Positions 36,398 to 48,396 of a stretch of DNA of 64,000 bases are shown here, in pieces; position 1 is the first letter of the stretch, and the number at the start of each line of letters is the position of its first letter. The position numbers and the translations under genes were made by a program. The stretch comes from Protea cynaroides (taxonomy: Eukaryota; Streptophyta; Magnoliopsida; Proteales; Proteaceae), in NCBI GenBank assembly GCA_028583415.1, contig CM053275.1, forward strand, positions 88,840,278-88,904,277, given 5' to 3'. The notes beneath the pieces were generated by a model that saw only the letters and a program-made list of their open reading frames with translations, was not told where the DNA came from and made no database searches.

Positions 36398-36947
36398 TTA
36401 AAGAGAAAGTGAGACCAGGATTCTGAATTATAAAATCCTAATTACAAATAAGAAGGGATAGGATAGGATAGGACACATAATCTCTAAAGTAAATCAGTAT
36501 TGAACTTGATTCACTAAACAATTAAACTAATCAACAATAGACCTTAATAAAGGATAATGAACCTTAATAAAGAAGCTCATTCCTTTACAATAATATTAGT
36601 TAACATGGGGTATTATTGAGTAATCGGCCAAATCACCACCACAGTTGGCAGCAGATTCACAATCTGTCGTCACTGGCAAATAAAAGATACACATATTACA
36701 AGAACAGCACATCAGAGCTTGGCTTGACGAAATACTTAGAATGTCATCCAAGGAGGACAACCTCTTTTACTAAACCATCAGAGCTCCTATTCCTTAACCA
36801 ACACAGGTGAACTTCAAGACTAAAAGCCCAAATGAAAAATACAAACTAAGCGAGAAGAATAATGACAAACAACAGCTATCCATTAAATATTCTATCAAAT
36901 ATTCTAACAAGGGAACCAAGAAAAAAAAAAGGATACATGATCACAAC

Positions 36948-37030
36948 AGTTGAGATTGAGGCCTACCTAACCACTATACTGATCAAAAGTTGAGATTGAG
37001 GCCTACCTAACCACTATACTGATCAAAAGT
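36948..37030. repeat. Perfect 40-bp tandem duplication
   Basis: A 40-bp unit starting AGTTGAGATTGAGGCC is repeated twice without visible change. It lies just downstream of the AHL1-like stop codon, in the likely 3' flank or 3' UTR. Confidence 0.9.
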
Positions 37031-37175
37031 CCTATATGAAAAATACTCAATGAGTTTACAAGCAAGTCAACAACAGTATGTGAGGTTCCAATTGTTGCTG
37101 AAATTCTAACACAACCAAGATCAAAGTTTGAATCTGGTCAGTAAGAAACCTCACAGTGACTAAATAGGATGGGGA

Positions 37176-37445
37176 TCATCCTGAAGGTAAAGTTATGTTT
37201 ATGTCAGTCGCTGAATTCCTCAAATCCTGCATGGAATGCATAGGTGCCCAGTTGTCTCCTCGGAATGAAGAATTAGCAGCATTAGATTTAGGAGTTGCGG
37301 TACGCTGCCCTTGGCCACCATAGCTCTCCTCCACCTCCGCACTAGAAAAAGAAATGGAAGTGGGTGTAGCAGTGGATGAGCCGTCTGACTTCTTCTTAGG
37401 CTTTAACTCCTGTTGAGTGCTTGGCAGAAAGCTGCCCACCACAAC
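37176..37445 (-). CDS. AHL1: AHL1-like exon 5
   Basis: 89 codons plus TGA (37178-37176), starting VVVGSFLPSTQQELKPKKKS and ending ATDINITLPSG. It finishes the PPC domain and adds a Ser-rich tail. The acceptor is TTTTTACCAG. Confidence 0.92.
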   Translation of the reverse strand, partial: VVVGSFLPSTQQELKPKKKSDGSSTATPTSISFSSAEVEESYGGQGQRTATPKSNAANSSFRGDNWAPMHSMQDLRNSATDINITLPSG

Positions 37446-38944
37446 CTGGTAAAAATATGAGGGAAATTAGAATCGCAAGTAGTTATAACTATAAATATGG
37501 TGGCTTAGGTCTATAAGCATCCTGCCAAACTGTTAAGTGATTCAGAAAGATATCTTTATCATTCACAATTGAAAAACCAAATCCACTATGCAATACTGGC
37601 ATTTGACATGGTAACAGTGAGCCATAAAGCATTGCATATTGCAGACATTAGCTTACTTGTACTGGGCTGGCAGCAACTAATAGACCAGCAACTCCTCCCC
37701 CTACAACACGACCATCTGGACTCGCCAATGAAACACTCATCCCACCAGACCTGCTCCTACTTCCTCCAGTCTCAGAAGGCATGAATGATCCAGTTAAGGA
37801 GAGTATCTCAAACCGACCCTAAAAGAACAGCACCAAGAAATGGATTCTGTCAGAGACAAATGCCAGCAAAAAAGGCATACAAACATACAATAATAATAAC
37901 AGTAAGTCACAATATATGATGGTACATCAAATCTAAGTGTTTCATACTCCAAAACTGGATTTGAAACAAGAACAGTTCATGACCTTGGAGGTCCAATCAT
38001 CATGAACAAGTAGCCAAGAACTGGACTTGAGACTCAACCAAGTAACAGATCAAGTTAATCAGGTTTCTCAAACTTCGCTTTAAAAAAATAATATGCAGAA
38101 TTTACCTGACAGCAGTCACCAAAGCACCAGACAGACAACTGCAGACACCTAGAAAATTAAATTGCCACCCACATTTTCAATCCAATTGAGAAACCAGTCA
38201 GAATGCAACTTTCAAATTGAAGGGTAAAACTTCCTTCAGAGGTGGTCAGTTCTAAAGATTTTATTGGCTAAAATATAAACCTAATTGGCTAAATGTCATC
38301 AATCAATTCAAAAGATAAGGAAACCTACTATACTATACAACCAGAATCATGAGAAGTGTGAAATGGATTTAAAAATATTATTTTTTCCAGCCTGAATCTA
38401 ATATAATGTTTACGTTGCTCCATTACATGTAACCACACATAATCAAGGAACAACTACAGTACTACTACATGAGAATCCTGGGTAACCTATGCCCAGAAAT
38501 AAGATTTAAGTCCATTGGAGATCACTTATATTTTAATTTCCAATGGTAGAGTTCTCTAAAGCTTTCAGTGTCACCCATCTTCATCATATACCCCAAGATA
38601 ATTGATTCACAAATACAGACATATGACCAACTACGAAATATGTTCTTAGAAACCAGAGCAACCATAGACAAGGTACCCCTATTTCAAGAAAATGCCAAAC
38701 TCACTTCATTTTTCCTCCCATCAACTTGTTCCTAATTTTCAAGCTTTATGAGAACTCCAATATAAGAATTCTACCTTACAGTGTTATGTACTCAGTCCTA
38801 TACAGTGGAACCATGTACAACATGCCACATGGAGCTGAGGTGAACTTAGACATGATCTCCAAACCAGAAGGCTGCTTGACACAGATAACAGTCTGGATTA
38901 GCCATGTCAGTCACCCATGGGGCCAAAGCAAGGTTCTGTAAAGT

Positions 38945-38989
<45 letters not shown>

Positions 38990-41900
38990 AGCATGCAGAT
39001 GCACTTACATCAAGTAAGTTTCAAAAGAGGGACCTGTTTATTACCAATTTACTACAAGGAGAAATAAAAGAGGAAATTATGTCGGTTGCACCATTGCAAG
39101 TATAGAGAAACTAGAGTTTTTCTAGCATCAGTATAAGTGGTAACAGAATTCATTTTCACTTGTCCTAAAAATGATTACGTAAAGTTTCAGACAGTTTTTT
39201 TTTTTTTTTTTGTGGAAGGGGGGGAGTATGCAGTTTCTACACATTCACAGAATAACTTACTAGGATTCATTCCAAAAAAAAAAATTCCTAGGATTCATAA
39301 TGGAAATGGAATAGATGAGAATAAAATAATGCTTGTCAGGAACCCCATATCTCTAGAGCAATATAAACTACATTTCGATACTTCCTCAACCCAGAAATCA
39401 TTGACAAGTCTTGCAACTATCATGGATGATGCACGCTTTTGCATTCAAGACCTCACTTAATTCCATTGATAATATGTTCTCGTTCTGCATGAAACAGTAT
39501 CAAGTAATACTCTACTCCTCAGCAGACCTGGAAATGATGCTTTGCACAAAGGAAAAAAATAATCTTCAAGGGGAGATATACTTATTTAAAATCCATTTCC
39601 ATTGTCAGCTACATGATTGTCACACTTGATAATTAACACGATTTTTAAGTTTTTCCCACGACTAAATCAACAAAGGTATAATTTGGCACATTAACTTAAA
39701 ACGATCTGCATGCTTGGACATTGTAAGAAACTCCTTTCTCATTTTGATTAACCAATATGGGAATTTGCTAATTCAAGGAAATGAAACGCATGTCCATGAA
39801 GTGCCTAATTGACACAACTCATTTCTCATTTTTATTAACCAATATGGGAATTTGATAATTTAAGGAGATGAAACCCGTGTCCATGAAGTGTCCATATTGA
39901 CACATGAACTATTTTTCCTTTTTGAAAGAATATCATCAAATCTATTTGAAATTTCACTTCAAGCAAATAGAGACATTTTTCTTATTTACCGTGACTTTGA
40001 AACTTAGGCATGTCACCTTCTCAGACTGAAGGTACATGTACAAATCCATGATTTTCGTTTCTTTATAATTTTAAATGTTCGACATAAGAAATATGTTGAA
40101 AGCACAGAATTAGGACTAAATGATTGGATGGTCTTTAGGGACTAGCCAGGCCTTTATTTATAATAAAAAAGATGGAAATAAAAAAGACTACTCCTCCCCC
40201 CCAAAAAAACCCCCCAAATAACCGACTCTATTAATTAAGAGTCGGTTCCATGGGAAAAGGTCTAAAATGCCCTTGAGGCTACATAATTCAACAAAATATT
40301 ATGGAGAAGGCAGAGTAAATGCAATGTTCTAAAATGTGTCTATTTTGGGAGAAACATGCCAATGAAATAACAGGTGAGGCAATAGAAAATGATAACCTTT
40401 TCTGCCTGGCCATGCAATGACAGTGTCCTCAGTAGTACCAGTGCACAACAAGTGGCAGTAATCTTGCCATCCAAAATGGCATCAGGCACTAGAATATAAA
40501 TTTTTGTACACTTCTTACTATATTTTAGGTTGAACGGCATTCTCAACAAATGAGTTATTGAAGAAGTTCTCCCCCTCCACCAAAAAAGAAAAAGGGAAGA
40601 ATGCCTTAATGTTTCTATAGTACTATCCACCAACTACGATAAATTGGGCCACCTTGTAACATCTGGTCAACCAAACAAACTACCCCATAGTCTACTGGTG
40701 GTAGATGAACAGACAACACCCCATCCTTGGGCCTCGGCACTTGAATTAAATTACAACTATCAAATGAAATATGTATATTTCAAGAAACATGGGTACAGAA
40801 TCACACCTCATATGTCAGAGTACCCCCAGAAGAATCAGGCTGACGAAGAGTAACATTTGAAATTGCACCATTTGCTGAAAGAATACAAATGGCTCGAGGT
40901 CCTTGCTGAGAAAATGATATAATTTTCATTGTAACGTCCTGAAGCAACCAAATGGCAAGTCAGCACTGAAACAAATACTTAACAGTAGTAAACTATTTGA
41001 AGGACAAGCAAAGAAATCCTTCAAATCCTTGTAAGTGAAAATAATGAGTTTGCAAGTAGATTGCTTTGTTTTCCCAATTAGAAAACAGGAAATTGCTTCA
41101 ATATATGATGGAAATGTTTTTATTTATTACAACAAATGTAGCATAATATTGGGAATATTGGGATGATGTGACAATATGCTCACACAATCCTCAGTAAGAA
41201 TACTGCTCGTCAGGAAAATAAACCATTCACGAACCAGTAATGACTTGCTGAACTTGTTGGGCATCATTTCATTGAAACAGTGTCACATCCTCAGGTGGAT
41301 AGTACTGCTCTAAAGTATAGAGGAAGGTACACTTAAAACACAAAGCTGAGAACTATTACTGGTTGTTAACACTGGTAATATTGGTTAATTCCACGAACAA
41401 AACTCTGATATACCTCCTAGAATGTCAAAAATTTAAATTCAAATAATCAGATATCTACTCTTCGACATAGCGACTTTATACGGTAATCCATTATTTACGA
41501 CCAAAAGATTGAATGCATGCCATCATTTCCCTCTTTTTTATTCTTTGGTGTCATTGGTATTTCGTGAAACTGAAGCATCAAGAATGGTGAAATAATAGAA
41601 GTGCAGAATTGCATATGGCATCTTCATATGTTGTAAAGATATAATCCTCCACCCACTCATTCAAGTTTTACAAAAGTATAACCAATGGGAATAAGAAAAA
41701 TAAATTTAATGCATTAGAAGTTATTCTAGTTGTGGGAAAGGAAACTAAAAGGAATAAAAAAATTTCTCATGGTTTTTAACTTTCTTAAGCACTGTGTTAA
41801 AATTCTTTCTTGAATCCCCCTCTTTATTCTTAAAGCTTATTATCCTGCTTTTCCAATCCAAGAAGGCATTTTTTATGTTACTGTGGACCACTTGTTTTTC

Positions 41901-44900
41901 TACACATTAAAAGTTGACAGTTGGCTTAACAACAACTACCACATGTCAACCAGTAGCTGACAGTTAGATTAGCAATACATTTTTAGTTAATACTTAATAC
42001 TGGTCACTGAAAATAACAATCCCATGTGAAATTGCCATATCTCCAAAAGAACTAAAAAGTGAAATATGAAGTGATAAAGAAGATGAAGATATCAACAGAG
42101 AAGAATGATTCAATTTGCCTGGTATTTCTCTTCGGAAAAAAAAAAAAAAAAACAAAAGCACCTGACAACTTGCCTGGAGCTACTACAGACATGGCCCTGT
42201 GGTAGCTATTTCCATTAGGAGACATTTTCAGGGTGTCAAATGGAACTTAACATTTTCCAGAGCTAAATGTGAAAATGAGAACAACAAAATGAATGATTAA
42301 ATTTTGGAACTCCATTTAGAATCATATTATTAACTGTTAGCTGTTACTAAATAGCATAGCACAATATAATTCTGAACGCATACCTGGCCAGTAGCGACAG
42401 TGATCACATGAGGTGTAAAATTTGCCCCAACAGAGCATGACACCCACTCACCTGCAAAAGCAATCAAAAAAAAAAAAAAATTAGGATAACACAAACTGAA
42501 CTTTTCCTGCCTCATAAGAAATTTCTAACATGCCACCTCACTGATAGAATTGCAGCCTTTGAGCTAAGTCAATCATGTAAAATGAAGAAAATGTCATTGA
42601 TACCATAAAGCAAGCATTGGATTCAAGGTGGATGGGCAACACCCTAGTTGTTTTGCTCCCATCCTAAGGCTATGTTGCAGAAAATGACTAGGCATTTCCC
42701 GAGCTACCAAAATTAAATAAACCCAGAAACTTTATAAAAGCAACTAAATTCCATAATCAGAAAATGAAGATAAGTATCTCAATGAATAAAAAAAAATAAG
42801 ATGGCATCAAATTTATGACTTTCCAAGTCTAAATGAAAGGGTCATATGATTGCAATGGAATTGGGCAGCTCCCCCCAAAATAGAGAGATAAATGGCAGTA
42901 CAATAATGGATTTCAATCAAGCACGGATAGCGTTCTGCCTGGCATTTGTTGGCCAACTTTACATTAAAGCAATTGACAAAGTCTTGGCTGGCTAAGTTGA
43001 TTGATTAATTGTTGCCCGGTGACACTATAATTACACCGAACATTAAAATTTCCACAAACTCTAAACTTGCATAGAGGTTGATATAAAACCAGTGCTGTTT
43101 TGTGTTACGATACACTGTTGTAACTCTTATCTAACAGCTTAAGCTTTTGGGTTGAACACTTCAACATGGCATTAGAGACAGGAGGTCGGGAGTTCGATCC
43201 CTGGTTCTGTGAGGGGTTTGTGTTGTGTGTTGTTTTACCCTTATGCCTAGTGCCCCTCAGTACCACGTGATGATGTCACAGAGCTCTGAGAGTGTAAGCT
43301 ACATTGCATCAACATCTTTTTAGTCCAAGAAGGTTTGTATATTGTTCCGCTTTATCATATTTTCCACATCTAGTATTGAAAGTTTTATACAGCAGTCTGG
43401 TTTACCGTATTTGCAGCTTCTTAGTCTTTTACAGTTTGTACACCAGTCCAGTTTATCGTATTTGTAGCAACTAATCCAGAAGGCTTTGTACACCGGTCCG
43501 ATTTTTTTAAACTAATAATTATGTGTTGGCATACATTGTTGTAACACTTACCTAACAGCTCGAGCTTTTGAGAAAAGTGGTTGTAACAAACAGCATGTAC
43601 AACAGCTTAAGGTCAGACATTAGGCACTTCAATCAGCTAAACACACAACTTAAGACTCCAGCCACGGAGTGTAAACCTTAGGAACAAGGACTTTAAATAG
43701 ATAATTAATAAGGGCAAAAAGATTCGTATACGTCCATGTACATACACAGCCATACTTTCAAACATCGGGTAAAAATTGTAATCTCAAAACTACCCCTCCC
43801 CTATTAAATGAAAAGCTGATACCCTGACCGTGTACATACACGGTCCGTGTACGAAAAACCGCCCTCATAAATAAATATATAAAATGTTCCTATAACTAAC
43901 AACAAATCAAAAATAAGAAGGAAATATGAAGAAAGATGTAAAATAGATTTAAAAGGAAATATATTTTAATGGGAGCATTAACCTGAACAAATCTAAAAGT
44001 AAGAAATGAACATTTTTTTAAATGACAATTGAAGTATTTTTTTAAACAAGTTTAAAAAACACTAAGTAAAATTATTTATGCCATTTATAGTATTGTAGCA
44101 GAAACATAAATTCACAGTGAATATTTTAGGTATCTAGCTCAATCATAAATAAAGAATATGATATAGCGGATGATGTCTCATAGAGAACTAAAATAGGATG
44201 GATGAAGTGGAGAAGTGCATTTGAGTGTTGTATGATCGACGTATTCCTTTAGAACTTTCAAGGAAGATTTTATAGGATAATTAATCAACCAGTTATGATG
44301 TATAGTGAGGAATGTTGGGCAATTAACAAGCATCATATAGATAAACTCAGTGTAGCTGAGAAGTGAGGATGTTGAGATGGATGTGTGGCAAAACTGCAAA
44401 ACTAGGAAGGATAAGGTAAAAAATGATCAAATGAGGGCTGATTTGGGAGTAGCGTCGATACATAATAAGCTACGAGAAAATTGTTTGCAGTGCCATGGCC
44501 ATGTTCAACAAAACATTTAGATTCTCCAATATGGACAGATCGAATGAACTAAAAGCTCCAGGAGTAGACCTAAAATGATTCTAGGAAAAACATGCATAGC
44601 TTAGGCTTTGTATCAAGTATGACCTCAAACATGCTGATTGGAGGGCAATGATCCATGTAGCCAAACCCTATTTAGTTGGGATACAACATTGTTGTTGTTA
44701 GGGCAAGCCATGGTGTGACAGTAAGGTTGTCATATTGCAATCTGGTGATCATGGATTCAAAACACGGAAACAGCCTCTCCGCATTATGGGGGTAAGGCTG
44801 TATACATTCTGCCCCTCCCCAGACCCTACAGTAGCGGGAGCCTCATGCACTGGATCACCCTTACGGCATTGTTGTTGTTGTTAAACATAAATTTTTTCCC

Positions 44901-47077
44901 CGGTACACGTTGTAAACATAATTCACGTTTTCAAAGCATCAGCTTTTAACGTTAACCTCACGGTTTTCCTTGTTGATATGCTTGAATCAATACTCAAGGC
45001 GTTCCTCACATGGTTTTTAAAACATTGAATAAAAAAATTCAACTTCCTTATATTATGACTTATTCAAAAGAAAATATAGTTCACTCCCACAATTTTGCAA
45101 GTATACACCATACTCTTGCAGGATATCAGCACATAATTCACCTAATCGCAAAATAAGTCAGATGACAATTGAATTGGTTTGATGTGAACCACTTCGCAAG
45201 TCAGTTCGTGCCAGTTCAAAAAACATTAAAATCTATTAAATCACTCCCGGAAAAGGAAACCTATTTAACCAGTACAAGTAAGAAAACCTATTAGATTGGA
45301 AACATTTTAAAAATCAAAAACCACAACCTGTTTATGGACTTTTCCAGATTTACCTGACCCTAATAATAATATCCTAATACGATTTAGACAATTCAAACAC
45401 CCAATTATGACTATTATGAGCAAACATAATAGCCAATCCCTACTACACGTCATAAGGTTTATACCATGCAAACCATTCTAATGTGTGAAAACACATGCGA
45501 ACCAGTATACTGTATAGAAAAATAAAAAAAGTCTACCATAATAAACCAGTTTCATTTTGACATTCCAATCTACAAGCTTCAAACTTAAACATGTACCAAA
45601 CATACCAGAAACCGAGAAAGCATGCTTTGGCCTGACTCCCTAGGATGTTAACTCAAATCTAAAACCAAATTTATTTTTTTATAGATCACATATTTTTTGA
45701 ATTATAGATGGCACCAAATTCTCATCCACCTATGAACAAAACCTTGCACCTAGGTTTCTTTCACAAAGAATATTCAACGAATCCAGCTAATTAAGCCTAT
45801 CCATCTATGAATAGAACATTGCACCTATATTTCTTTCAGAAAGTATGTTCAACTAATCCGACCAATTAGGCCTTTCCTGATGTTAGCTGCTTCAACAGGA
45901 AAAAGTAAACCCGCAAATGACGGCTTAAAATGAGTTTAATGATAAAACAGAGAAACAATGATGAAAAACCATATGCAGGCTTTGCAAATACAGAGCTTTC
46001 ATCAATCTCAATAGAAAAGTTCACCACATAACTTGTCAAGTACTGCATGCAATAAATAAATTACATATGCTACCAGACTATAGGAATCACATTGGACCAG
46101 GGCCAAAAACCATGGATAAATTAGTAATACTCCAGCAGATCAACATTTGCTGCATACAAATACGGGGCAAAACACAGAGAAAGCCTGAAAGGCACAGTCA
46201 CCATTTTTTTTTTTTTTTTGCATGTTTTGACAGACCAACCTCTGGTAATATTTGGCTGTCGCCATAAGAATTAGTTTAACAAAAAGGCAAGCAAGTAGCG
46301 GAACTTAGCCAGACGAGGAAGGTTCCCTCATAACCCCACGAAACCCCACCTCATTTCTAGAGCTACATTTACTTTCAGATCTGAAGATGGGCAAAGGTCC
46401 CACATCAATCACGGCAGCTGCATCTAAACCTCAACTGTAGACCTTGCAAATTGCAAGTAAAGCCTAAACCACTAATTCCTAACATAAACCAGATTCAAAC
46501 CACCGCACTACAGCAGAAAACCATCAAAGCTTATACTAAAACTAAATTATAATAAATTATCTGATCTAGTCATAACATCAGATACATAATAAAAGAAGAA
46601 CATCTAAAATTCAGATTTGAATGAGAAACAGGAATCTTTACCCATATGTTCCATCTCCATTCTCTGCTGCTGCAGATGCTTCATAATACCTGGCCGCCCT
46701 CTACCCCGCTTGTTGCTACCGGAGAACTCTCCAGTTGGCGGTGGTGCCGGAGCTGGAGGTGGAGCCGAAGCCGGAGCCAGGACCGGAGAAGGCGCCGGAG
46801 GTGAAGAGGAAATGGGCAGTGGCGATAATGCCAGTGACACAGTGCCATCGGGGCCATATTTTCGGGGCCTACCTCTCTTCTTCTTCACCGAAGCTCCTGG
46901 CACTGCCACGCTTACCTGTGACGTTCCACCTGGAGTTGCTGTAGTTGCTGCAGTTGTTGCTGCTGCTGCTGCAACAACTGTGCTAGGGTTCTCTGCTCTT
47001 GCAGCCACATGGAAGTTGGGAGGGGCATCTGCCCCCATAACTGCAACTCCAGTACTCATACCCTCCCTTCCTTCCAT
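37176..47077 (-). CDS. AHL1: AT-hook motif nuclear-localised protein, AHL1-like (five exons)
   Basis: The minus-strand coding exons are 47077-46642, 42451-42384, 40938-40807, 37818-37657 and 37445-37176 (1068 nt, 355 residues plus stop). All four introns are GT-AG and the joins keep frame. AT-hook 1 is KKKRGRPRKYGPDG (65-78) and AT-hook 2 is KRGRGRPG (123-130). The PPC domain runs from about 149 to 280 with FTPHVITV, MKIISFSQQGPRAICILSANGAISNVTLRQ and the GRFEIL motif (213-218). AHL proteins bind AT-rich DNA through the hooks and multimerise through the PPC domain, acting as chromatin-associated transcription regulators. The PPC sequence and the TDINITL C-terminus resemble Arabidopsis AHL1. 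An Ala/Thr-rich stretch (36-50) and a Pro/Ala-rich linker (91-116) are low complexity. Introns of 4.2, 1.4, 3.0 and 0.2 kb hold transposon debris. Confidence 0.93.
37657..37818 (-). CDS. AHL1: AHL1-like exon 4
   Basis: 162 bases, 54 codons, starting GRFEILSLTGSF and ending GLLVAASPVQ. It carries the motif used in PPC-partner contacts. The acceptor is TTTTAG and the donor CAA|GTAAGC. Confidence 0.92.
38947..38986. repeat. (TA)n microsatellite in AHL1-like intron 3
   Basis: About 20 uninterrupted TA dinucleotides. Confidence 0.95.
39730..39905. repeat. Imperfect tandem duplication of about 90 bp
   Basis: Two adjacent copies share TTAACCAATATGGGAATTTG and GTCCATGAAGTG. They lie in intron 3 of the AHL1-like gene and have no coding signal. 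Confidence 0.8.
40220..40247. repeat. Perfect hairpin with 10-bp arms
   Basis: AACCGACTCT (40220-40229) and AGAGTCGGTT (40238-40247) are exact complements around an ATTAATTA loop. It lies in intron 3 of the AHL1-like gene, after a C/A-rich low-complexity tract. Confidence 0.85.
40807..40938 (-). CDS. AHL1: AHL1-like exon 3
   Basis: 132 bases, 44 codons, from DVTMKIISFS through SANGAISNVTLRQPDSS to LTYE: the PPC core strands. The acceptor is GCTTCAG and the donor GAG|GTGTGA; both ends are phase 0. Confidence 0.92.
42384..42451 (-). CDS. AHL1: AHL1-like exon 2
   Basis: 68 bases encode GEWVSCSVGANFTPHVITVA and TGQ, the start of the PPC domain. The acceptor is TTTTGCAG and the donor CAG|GTATGC. 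It follows exon 1 in phase 1 and ends in phase 0. Confidence 0.9.
43105..43585. repeat. Repeat block in AHL1-like intron 1, possibly SINE-related
   Basis: A segment at about 43105-43160 (CACTGTTGTAACTCTTATCT, AACAGCTTAAGCTTTTG) recurs imperfectly at 43525-43580. Between them GGGAGTTCGATCCCTGG resembles a polymerase III B box, and three related words (GTTTATCGTATTTG type) follow in tandem. A tRNA-derived SINE remnant is possible, but no complete A/B box pair or tail could be fixed. Confidence 0.3.
43711..43865. mobile_element. Small MITE in AHL1-like intron 1
   Basis: The ends AGGGCAAAAAGATTCGTATA and (complement) AGGGCGGTTTTTCGTACACG, plus the inner GTACATACAC words, form imperfect inverted repeats of about 40 bp. 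It is 155 bp and noncoding. Flanking AT-rich bases are too simple to define a duplication. Confidence 0.55.
44180..44697 (+). pseudogene. LINE (L1-type) reverse transcriptase C-terminal remnant
   Basis: Broken + strand frames give FYRIINQPVMMYSEECWAIN and KHHIDKLSVAEK. Further on, the sequence corresponds to the WMCGKTRKD..IRADLGVASIHNKLRENCLQCHGHVQ-type C-terminal end of plant L1 ORF2. Stops and frameshifts abound. The segment ends near TTGTTGTTGTTA, a short TTG-repeat tail. It lies in intron 1 of the AHL1-like gene, antisense to that gene. Confidence 0.78.
44698..44883 (+). repeat. Au-like SINE with TTG-repeat tail
   Basis: It contains TGGTGATCATGGATTCAAAA (B-box region), CGGAAACAGCCTCTCC, GGTAAGGCTGTATACATTCT, CCCCTCCCCAGACCCT and TAGCGGGAGCCTCATGCACTGG, then CTTACGGCATTGTTGTTGTTG. 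This is the Au SINE body and tail. It begins directly after the tail of the LINE remnant. Confidence 0.82.
45725..45870. repeat. Imperfect tandem duplication of about 75 bp
   Basis: Two adjacent copies share ATTGCACCTA-TTTCTTTCA and AATCC-ACCAATTA words in intron 1 of the AHL1-like gene. Noncoding. Confidence 0.75.
46642..47077 (-). CDS. AHL1: AHL1-like exon 1
   Basis: Residues 1-145 plus one base, from the start codon to both AT-hooks. The donor is ATGG|GTAAAG at 46641-46640. The long + strand frame opposite it is an antisense artefact of GC-rich sequence. Confidence 0.92.
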
Positions 47078-48396
47078 GCATAGATTCCACTAGAAAACCC
47101 TAAGCAACACTCACCAAAAATAAAAAAAAATAAAAAAATAAATAAATCAAACTCAATCACTCACTCACACTGTAAGAACTAGCTTCACACCTCAAAATCA
47201 ACACCACAAACCAAATAAACTTAATCAAGAGAAACGAAAAAAATAAATAAATAAAGAAAAAAGAAGAAAAAAGAAAGAAAAAAGAAAGAAAAAAGAAATG
47301 CTACTTCGAATTCAGGACAGGAGAGATCCTCTTCGATTTTCAAAGAACATAACTTAAGATTTCTCCAGTCAAAGTCACTCTCAGTAACAGAAAATTCCTT
47401 CGTACTGGACCTATCGCCATTACAGTGCAGACAAATAACTTCAATGGCGCCGTCCGATCATATAAAAAAGTACCATTTTTTTTTTCATGCATTACACTAA
47501 GAACCCACGATAGAAAAAAGAAGGAAAAAAAAAAAAAAAAAACCCAAAAAAAAAAACAAATCTTTTATCTTACTTCAAAATTCTTCTCTCCTTATGATCA
47601 CAAACACTGGTTTTTCAGTGTCCAAAAACCGCTAACTGGTTATCAAAAACAGCTTTCCAAGAAAAACAAAAAAAGCTGAAAAAAAAAAATCAATTTATAG
47701 ACAATCCAAAGTTTCAATACATTTAATATTACCCGAGATTTTAGCAAAATCAATATTTTAATCATAAAAAAAAAAACTTTGAAATTCTATAAGTTTTGGT
47801 TAAGAAAATCGTTCAAGTCCGAAGAAAAAATTTAGTAATTCAAGATTTAAAAATTATCAATAATGAAATTTCCATATAATAAATTTGAAATTGGGAAAAA
47901 ATAAAATATATGGAAAACCAGCAAATGGGTCTGTATTTTTTAATAAATTTTTTCTATTTTTATAATTTTCATTTAAAGCTGCCAAAGTAACGTTAGAAAC
48001 CCGCCCTTTTTCCAACACTGACCTGCTCTTTGTCTTTTCTTGAGCAATTAAAAAAAGGGTTGTGAATTTAATTACCCTCCTAATTTTACTTATTTACAAT
48101 AATGCCATTTCTTTTTTGTAGTTGTTAGAATCGGTACTTTTACAAATGTTGCTTACTTGTCATGCATGTCTGAGCACTCCATGTCTGAGGACTCTCTCTC
48201 TCTCTCTCTCTCCCTCTTCCTCTCCCTCTCTCCCCCAGGTAAATACTATTCTGGCATGCTCTTTTGGTCATGGGCCCACATTTGGATTAGATTAATTAAC
48301 ACACTATTTAGCTACTTTGTTCTACAGAAATTAGTGGTCCCAAATTTTTTGTTATAACTTGTTAGATTTGAATTAAATTAATTTTTTTATTATATA
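47078..48396. other. 5' flank of the AHL1-like gene
   Basis: The segment should contain the 5' UTR and promoter, read leftwards. It is rich in poly(A), AAAGAAAAAAG and, at 48180-48235, CT repeats. I cannot fix a transcription start. Short ORFs here are homopolymer-driven. Confidence 0.4.

Noticed and set aside
43190..43215. tRNA-like B box (GTTCGATCC) considered as a tRNA gene
   Set aside because: No cloverleaf, acceptor stem or matching A box at the right spacing. At most it is a SINE remnant.
46617..47093. Long + strand open frame opposite the AHL1-like exon 1
   Set aside because: It is the antisense of GC-rich, repeat-rich coding sequence whose minus-strand frame has clear AT-hooks and splice continuity.
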